Positions 33,419 through 37,518 of a stretch of DNA of 37,518 bases are shown piece by piece. The position numbers and the translations under genes are program-made. The notes under the pieces are model-generated. The model was not told where the DNA came from and did not search any database. It saw nothing but the letters and a program-made list of their open reading frames with translations. The number at the start of each line of letters is the position of its first letter. Position 1 is the first letter of the stretch. Origin of the DNA: a virus; the IMG/VR virus record IMGVR_UViG_3300044638_003204, positions 1-37,518 of that record, one strand, 5' to 3'.

Positions 33419-33807
33419 ATATTTATTAATTCTATTCCGAAATCTGCCGCGAGAAGAATCGTTGATTCGTCCGTTGGATAGGTTTCGCGGTAGACGATAC
33501 GCCTGATGCCATACGATGCAAGAGATTTTAAACAATTATTGCATGGCAGCGTTGTAGACGCAATCAACCGACACTCGTTCGGCTTGACATGACGCAATGC
33601 GTTCTGCTCCGCATGGACAACGTAGTTCCTCCTGCGCTCACGATCAGACCAGTCCTCAATCATGTGCGCTGGAAATCCATTGTAGCCACAAGCGGCAATC
33701 GTGTTGTCATGCCGCAACAACACTGCTCCAACCTGCCGCCATGGGTCTTTGCTCTTCTTTGCAACTACCTCGGCGATGCCAAGCGCGTATTCGTCCCAGT
33801 CGCTCAT
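33415..33807 (-). CDS. dCMP/CMP-type deaminase
   Basis: The 130-residue protein carries the zinc-deaminase motifs HAEQNA (His65-Ala-Glu67) and TLPCNNC (Pro88, Cys89, Cys92). These match dCMP deaminases and ComE-type deaminases, which turn dCMP to dUMP for thymidylate synthesis. The start at 33807 has GAGGA five bases before it and an ATGA overlap with the lipoprotein gene. Together with the MazG-like gene it points to phage control of nucleotide pools. Confidence 0.88.
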   Translation of the reverse strand: MSDWDEYALGIAEVVAKKSKDPWRQVGAVLLRHDNTIAACGYNGFPAHMIEDWSDRERRRNYVVHAEQNALRHVKPNECRLIASTTLPCNNCLKSLASYGIRRIVYRETYPTDESTILLAADFGIELINI

Positions 33808-34109
33808 TGCATTCCTCTCAAGATTTTATTTACCGCAAGCAAACGCAACCGCTCGTTTTCATCCTCCAATGAATTGCTCGGAAGAAAGTCGGCATCGTTG
33901 TATGTAACCGCTGATTCTGGAACGCCAGTGTAGGTATTATTCTCAACCACCGAGGCGGCACTTGGGGTCTTGTCTTCACGCAAATACATTTCCTTCAAGT
34001 TTGGCGTTGTGCCTTTCGGATATGTCAAGACTCTTTTCTCAGTGTATGTCTCCTTTGCCGTTCCACACGCGCACAAGGCCAAGCAAGATGCAAGCAATAT
34101 ATTTTTCAT
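33804..34109 (-). CDS. Small lipoprotein
   Basis: The ATG at 34109 (MKNILLASCLALCACGTAKE) overlaps the MazG-like stop (ATGA); a second ATG lies two codons upstream. The 101-residue protein has a lipoprotein-type signal with Cys in LCAC, then a polar mature part (TYPKGTTPNLKEMYLREDKT) and a charged helical C-terminus. Placed between nucleotide-metabolism genes, it could be an exclusion or lysis lipoprotein. No known family. Confidence 0.7.
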   Translation of the reverse strand: MKNILLASCLALCACGTAKETYTEKRVLTYPKGTTPNLKEMYLREDKTPSAASVVENNTYTGVPESAVTYNDADFLPSNSLEDENERLRLLAVNKILRGMQ

Positions 34110-34573
34110 TGGCATGACTCGCAGGATTCATCATCAAGTTTGCAGACTCGCTCGATCTTCACATCTTCAAAGTCAGATTCAATGTCGGGAATAGATTTTT
34201 CTTGCTTGACTTCCTCAGCCTTGTCTGCCCTCGCAATAGCCTGCTCGTTGCTATACCTACCGCTGGCATAACGTCTGCTTAACTTCTCCCTATTCGCGCT
34301 AATGCAACCTTCAAGTGACAAGTCAAGTTCATTCAGTAGTCCAGTAAGATAAAACAAGATGTCTCCTGCCTCCTCAATAATGTGCGGAATGTCGATTTGC
34401 TTCTGATAGACGCAATGCTTCTTGACCTCATCAAGCAACTCTCCTGCCTCGCCAGATACTCCAACCGCCATGTGCAACAAGTGCGCTTGCTGTGGTGTCA
34501 ACTGCCGAACAATCTCCGCTCCGGGCTTGACGATTGAATTTACGAACTGCTGGTATGGTGTTGTATTGCTCAT
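34106..34573 (-). CDS. MazG-like nucleotide pyrophosphohydrolase
   Basis: The 155-residue protein has the MazG helical metal-binding motifs SGEAGELLDEVKK (40-52; Glu42, Glu45) and IIEEAGDILFYL (65-76), then KLSRRYASGRYSNEQAIARADK, typical of phage MazG-like proteins. It would hydrolyse nucleoside triphosphates or ppGpp and help cut host signalling or nucleotide pools. A Cys-rich tail (DDESCESCQ) is unusual. The leader contains CTAAACTAAAACAAC-ATG without Shine-Dalgarno. Confidence 0.88.
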   Translation of the reverse strand: MSNTTPYQQFVNSIVKPGAEIVRQLTPQQAHLLHMAVGVSGEAGELLDEVKKHCVYQKQIDIPHIIEEAGDILFYLTGLLNELDLSLEGCISANREKLSRRYASGRYSNEQAIARADKAEEVKQEKSIPDIESDFEDVKIERVCKLDDESCESCQ

Positions 34574-34579
34574 GTTGTT

Positions 34580-35482
34580 TTAGTTTAGATTATTTATAAA
34601 TTTTATCCAGTCTTCTTTAATAACAGACCAGTCTATCATTCTTCCTATCTCATAGGATTCATCACACAATTTTTTATAGTAAGCAGGATTTGATTTCATT
34701 TTTTCTATCTCATAACTTGCAAAAAAAACAAAATCCTCAGATTTAAACGGAAGCAGTTTTCCTCCTCCTCGCTTCAAATATTCTGGAGCAATTCCACATG
34801 GAGTTATTAAAACAGGAATACCGCAAGAAAATGCTTCCAGCATTGGATATGGATTTCCTTCAATTAAAGACGGACATACAACCAAATCAATTTCTTTGTA
34901 TAAATTTTCAGCACCTAAAAAATTAATTCCTTCATTTTTTATAAGATTCAAACTAGTTTTTTGAGATATTTGCTCAACAAGATTCCCTCTCTTAATATCA
35001 AATCCTTGGTCTATTCTTGAATATTTTGCAAAATATCCAATGTTCTGCAATGACTCAGATTGTTTTTTAGGGTAATTGTTTTGGAATGTTCCTATTCTTA
35101 AAAGTTCTGGAACTCTTCCAACCCCATAACTTAATGAAATATTTGTTAAAATTGGAGCAATCGCGCCATATCCAGCTAATTTATTAAAATATTCTTTTGG
35201 AACATTGTTTTTTATAGGATTAAAAACATCCCAGTCTTGATGCAATACTCCAATTGATCTTTCTAATGGGACATCATACCTATCAAAAAGAGCAAAGCAT
35301 CCCTCTGGAGTTGACACGAAGTAATCGTATTTTTGTTTTAAGTATTCAAATTCATGTTTTGAATAATTTCCAGTCCAGCATAGTATATCACAATAAACAT
35401 CTGGATGTAATGCTTTTATTAATTCATTGTGGATTTTACCAAATACCCATCCATTATGGATAAAGAATAATACTTTTTTCAT
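34580..35482 (-). CDS. GT-B glycosyltransferase (GT4-like)
   Basis: The 300-residue protein has a GT4-type C-terminal site: SLIEGNPYPMLEAFSCGIPV (Glu208 and Glu216 form an ExxxxxxxE pair), followed by TPCGIAPEYL. The N-terminus begins MKKVLFFIHNGWVFGKIHN, a Rossmann-like first strand. It would transfer a sugar from a nucleotide-activated donor. It is more A/T-rich than the other glycosyltransferase in this block, suggesting separate acquisition. It starts on an ATGA overlap with the methyltransferase gene. Confidence 0.83.
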   Translation of the reverse strand: MKKVLFFIHNGWVFGKIHNELIKALHPDVYCDILCWTGNYSKHEFEYLKQKYDYFVSTPEGCFALFDRYDVPLERSIGVLHQDWDVFNPIKNNVPKEYFNKLAGYGAIAPILTNISLSYGVGRVPELLRIGTFQNNYPKKQSESLQNIGYFAKYSRIDQGFDIKRGNLVEQISQKTSLNLIKNEGINFLGAENLYKEIDLVVCPSLIEGNPYPMLEAFSCGIPVLITPCGIAPEYLKRGGGKLLPFKSEDFVFFASYEIEKMKSNPAYYKKLCDESYEIGRMIDWSVIKEDWIKFINNLN

Positions 35483-36078
35483 TTTGATAGCGTTAGATTT
35501 TCAGATTGTATTTTAATATTTGGGAATGTTCTACTTAATGAGTATGCTATTATGTCAATTTCATCGGTATTTCCATATCTACCGATTATGTATTCTACAG
35601 TGATTGAATCACAGGATATTTTTTTAGATTGAAGAAGTCTGGCAACTTCGTTCAATATGATATGATCGTGTCCTTCGGTATCTATTTTTAGATTTGCGAT
35701 ATGCTCAATGTTATACTTTTCAACAAGTTTATTGAATGAAATAACATTTGTTGTTTTAGATTTTATAACTGACTGGTCAATACCACATGACATTAAATAA
35801 TTTAAAACAACTTCATGCGGTTCATTTACCTTACTGCAACCTTTCATCCACAATGGAAGATTTAGTTCTAATATAACCGATTCTGGAACATAAAATATCT
35901 CAAAACTTCCGCACTGATTAGAACAAGCTGAGTTTTCTTTTTTGATGTTATTTCCAGTTGGAAGTCTATCAAGATACTCTGTCATTGGCTCAACTAAGAG
36001 ATAGTTTTTGTCTGGTGAGAAAACTCCATCTGCAACTTCAAAATCACAAGTCCCAATATCTACATGATCGTATTTCAT
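35479..36078 (-). CDS. FkbM-like methyltransferase
   Basis: The ATG at 36078 (MKYDHVDIGTCDFEVADGVF) overlaps the upstream stop by four bases and gives 199 residues. DIGTCDFE (7-14) is a diverged SAM-binding motif, followed by LLVEP (27-31) and LKIDTEGHDHIIL (130-142), the FkbM-specific KIDxEG region. FkbM-type enzymes often methylate sugars. Sandwiched between two glycosyltransferases by ATGA overlaps, it probably methylates the same glycan. Confidence 0.8.
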   Translation of the reverse strand: MKYDHVDIGTCDFEVADGVFSPDKNYLLVEPMTEYLDRLPTGNNIKKENSACSNQCGSFEIFYVPESVILELNLPLWMKGCSKVNEPHEVVLNYLMSCGIDQSVIKSKTTNVISFNKLVEKYNIEHIANLKIDTEGHDHIILNEVARLLQSKKISCDSITVEYIIGRYGNTDEIDIIAYSLSRTFPNIKIQSENLTLSK

Positions 36079-37190
36079 ATAATGCTTGGGTAAAACCTTG
36101 TCATGGCATCGATGCCGTTTCCGTTTGCATACCATCCTGCGCCTTCGTAGACATCGAGGACATCCTCGAAATATTTCTCATACATTGGCGCAACCTTCTC
36201 CAGCGTAAAGTTATTGCCAAACTTGCGGCAGTCATACGGGTTGATCTGGTCGCAATTTGCGACAGCATCCACGAAGTCACCCATCGTGCGGCATCGATAG
36301 CCAGTGATGCCATGCAGGTTGTTTTCTGCAAAGCTACCCCAGTCAGTGGTGATGGTTGGAGTGCCAGACAGCAAGTTCTCGATCTGGACTCCACCGAATG
36401 GCTCAACATACATCGATGGTAGGAACGATGCTCTTGCGCCTGCCATGAGCTTCTTGCGCGTTGGAACGTCTGCGTAGCCTACATACTCAACGTGCGAAGG
36501 TAGCTTGTAGCCTTCCTCCTTCTGACCAGCGATGACTAATTTGACTCCTGCTCGCTCCGTTGCTTGTATAGCGACATCAACGCCTTTACCGCTGTAGACC
36601 CTGCCAAGGTAGAGGAAGTAGTCTTCCTTCGCGCTATTGAAGTCGAAATCTGCGACATCAAAGTAATTCGGGATGACGACATCATACCAGTCCTGCTTGC
36701 ATGAACCAACCGCAGATAGCCCACAATAGGCATGGTAGATAGCATAGCTCTCCCACACCTTCCACCTTGCCCAGTGACCTCCTGCGTAGCCTATGCCGGG
36801 TTCAACCGCAATGAGGTCTGGATGAGCGTCAACCACGGGACGAACACCAGAACCCCAGAACGGCAAGATAAAGTCATGCTTCTGCTTGCGCTTGCCAACT
36901 TCGCGGATGGCATTGGCGAAGAACGTCTGGTAGGCATGGTCATTCATGTCGAACTTAAAGAACGTCTTGCGCCAGTCATGCGTTCCGTAGGACTTCTTGA
37001 AGTCATCGTTGGTCAGCACAGAGACGTGTTCTGTGCAGTCCAGAACGCTATCCTCATGCCCATAGTGGATGACCTCGTGACCTCGGCTTGTCATCATCTT
37101 CCCGAACTTAACCACCTTTTGCGTGTAGGCACAAGCGTTAAACTCTTTGCTGGTAACTGTATGTGGTAATCCGAGGATATGGAATCTCAT
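36075..37190 (-). CDS. GT-B glycosyltransferase (GT4 family)
   Basis: The 371-residue protein has the full GT4 pattern: YLGRVYSGKGVDVAI (194-208), VEYVGYADVPTRKKLMAGAR, and the donor-binding ExxxxxxxE in EPFGGVQIENLLSGTP (Glu263, Glu271). The N-terminal domain (MRFHILGLPHTVTSKEFNAC) would hold the acceptor. It lies one base downstream of a small coiled-coil gene. GT4 enzymes build surface glycans; the acceptor here is unknown but virion fibres are a candidate. Confidence 0.87.
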   Translation of the reverse strand: MRFHILGLPHTVTSKEFNACAYTQKVVKFGKMMTSRGHEVIHYGHEDSVLDCTEHVSVLTNDDFKKSYGTHDWRKTFFKFDMNDHAYQTFFANAIREVGKRKQKHDFILPFWGSGVRPVVDAHPDLIAVEPGIGYAGGHWARWKVWESYAIYHAYCGLSAVGSCKQDWYDVVIPNYFDVADFDFNSAKEDYFLYLGRVYSGKGVDVAIQATERAGVKLVIAGQKEEGYKLPSHVEYVGYADVPTRKKLMAGARASFLPSMYVEPFGGVQIENLLSGTPTITTDWGSFAENNLHGITGYRCRTMGDFVDAVANCDQINPYDCRKFGNNFTLEKVAPMYEKYFEDVLDVYEGAGWYANGNGIDAMTRFYPSII

Positions 37191-37191
37191 T

Positions 37192-37437
37192 CTATTTAGT
37201 TTTGATCTCAGTGCGTGTCAGTGCGTTATACATATCTGATGATGATGCGCCTGCATGGAAGGCAAGTTTAGCATCTTTGATAGCATCCTCCAGTGCGTCA
37301 ATGTAACAATTATCCTCAACAATGTTGCGACGAAGTGCCTTTATGGTGGAATAAAGGTTGTCGATTTGATCTCTCAATTCCATTATATATGGCTTGTCAG
37401 TAAGCGTTTCCGCTGCGGTTTCAGTTGATAACTTCAT
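37192..37437 (-). CDS. Small coiled-coil hypothetical protein
   Basis: The 81-residue protein is helical (LRDQIDNLYSTIKALRRNIV, DALEDAIKDAKLAFHAGASS). It ends TRTEIKTK, one base before the GT4 start. Function unknown; it may belong to the glycosylation block or to the unit upstream of it. Confidence 0.7.
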   Translation of the reverse strand: MKLSTETAAETLTDKPYIMELRDQIDNLYSTIKALRRNIVEDNCYIDALEDAIKDAKLAFHAGASSSDMYNALTRTEIKTK

Positions 37438-37461
37438 ATAATCTGTGTAGTAGATAATTGA

Positions 37462-37518
37462 CTACTTCTCGCCCTGTTCCAGCGTTAAGCGTTGAGCATC
37501 TTCAAGTTCGATGATTTC
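37462..37518 (-). CDS. C-terminal fragment of gene entering from the right edge
   Basis: The minus strand from the window edge reads EIIELEDAQRLTLEQGEK then TAG at 37462-37464 with no stop before. Only 18 residues are visible, so the gene cannot be identified. The following spacer (37438-37461) is A/T-rich and without a clear promoter. Confidence 0.4.
   Translation of the reverse strand, partial: EIIELEDAQRLTLEQGEK

Overview
The window is part of a tailed double-stranded DNA phage genome (or integrated prophage) with podovirus-like, T7-type head and tail genes. Essentially every supported gene lies on the minus strand, so transcription runs from right to left; genes are packed with 1-10 base gaps or ATGA/TTGA stop-start overlaps. 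No replication, integrase or repressor gene and no tRNA or CRISPR array was seen. A Gram-negative host is likely because the phage encodes several lipobox lipoproteins and a lysis cassette with spanin-like parts. Structural-gene starts lack a Shine-Dalgarno (SD) sequence and follow A/T-rich leaders, whereas small genes on the right have strong GGAGG sites. The host taxon cannot be named from the sequence alone.

Right end (about 30.6-37.5 kb): an ATGA-coupled block of accessory genes. It holds two GT-B glycosyltransferases flanking an FkbM-like methyltransferase, a MazG-like pyrophosphohydrolase, a small lipoprotein, a dCMP-deaminase-like enzyme, then a run of small hypothetical proteins. Three of their junctions share an identical 16-base sequence that is at once the C-terminal codons of one gene, the ribosome-binding site and the start codon of the next. 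Next (19.5-30.6 kb) is the packaging and head module: large terminase (TTG start), a 41-base tandem-repeat region, a Cys-motif protein, portal, small head-associated proteins, a scaffold-like protein, two GT-A glycosyltransferase-like genes inserted between scaffold and capsid, a roughly 590-base non-coding stretch rich in hairpins, and the major capsid protein.

Left of the capsid (4.3-19.4 kb) is an unusually large adhesin and lysis island: two collagen-like fibres made of Gly-X-Thr triplets, a coiled-coil fibre, a LamG-like protein, a beta-helix tailspike and an S74-chaperone fibre with YadA-like head repeats. Among them lie the lysis genes (XhlA-like membrane protein, small lipoprotein, holin, endolysin), a metallophosphoesterase, an HNH endonuclease, a winged-helix protein, a zincin, and two paralogous lipoproteins with a conserved Cys-His-Asp set. 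At the left edge are the candidate tail-tube genes: a 1084-residue tail-tubular-A-like protein with many inserted repeats, and a cut-off tail-tubular-B-like protein.

The proposal most worth testing is that the phage builds and sugar-decorates its own collagen-like fibres: Gly-X-Thr triplets resemble known bacterial O-glycosylated collagen-like proteins, and four glycosyltransferases plus a sugar-type methyltransferase are encoded in the same window. This is inference, not proof.
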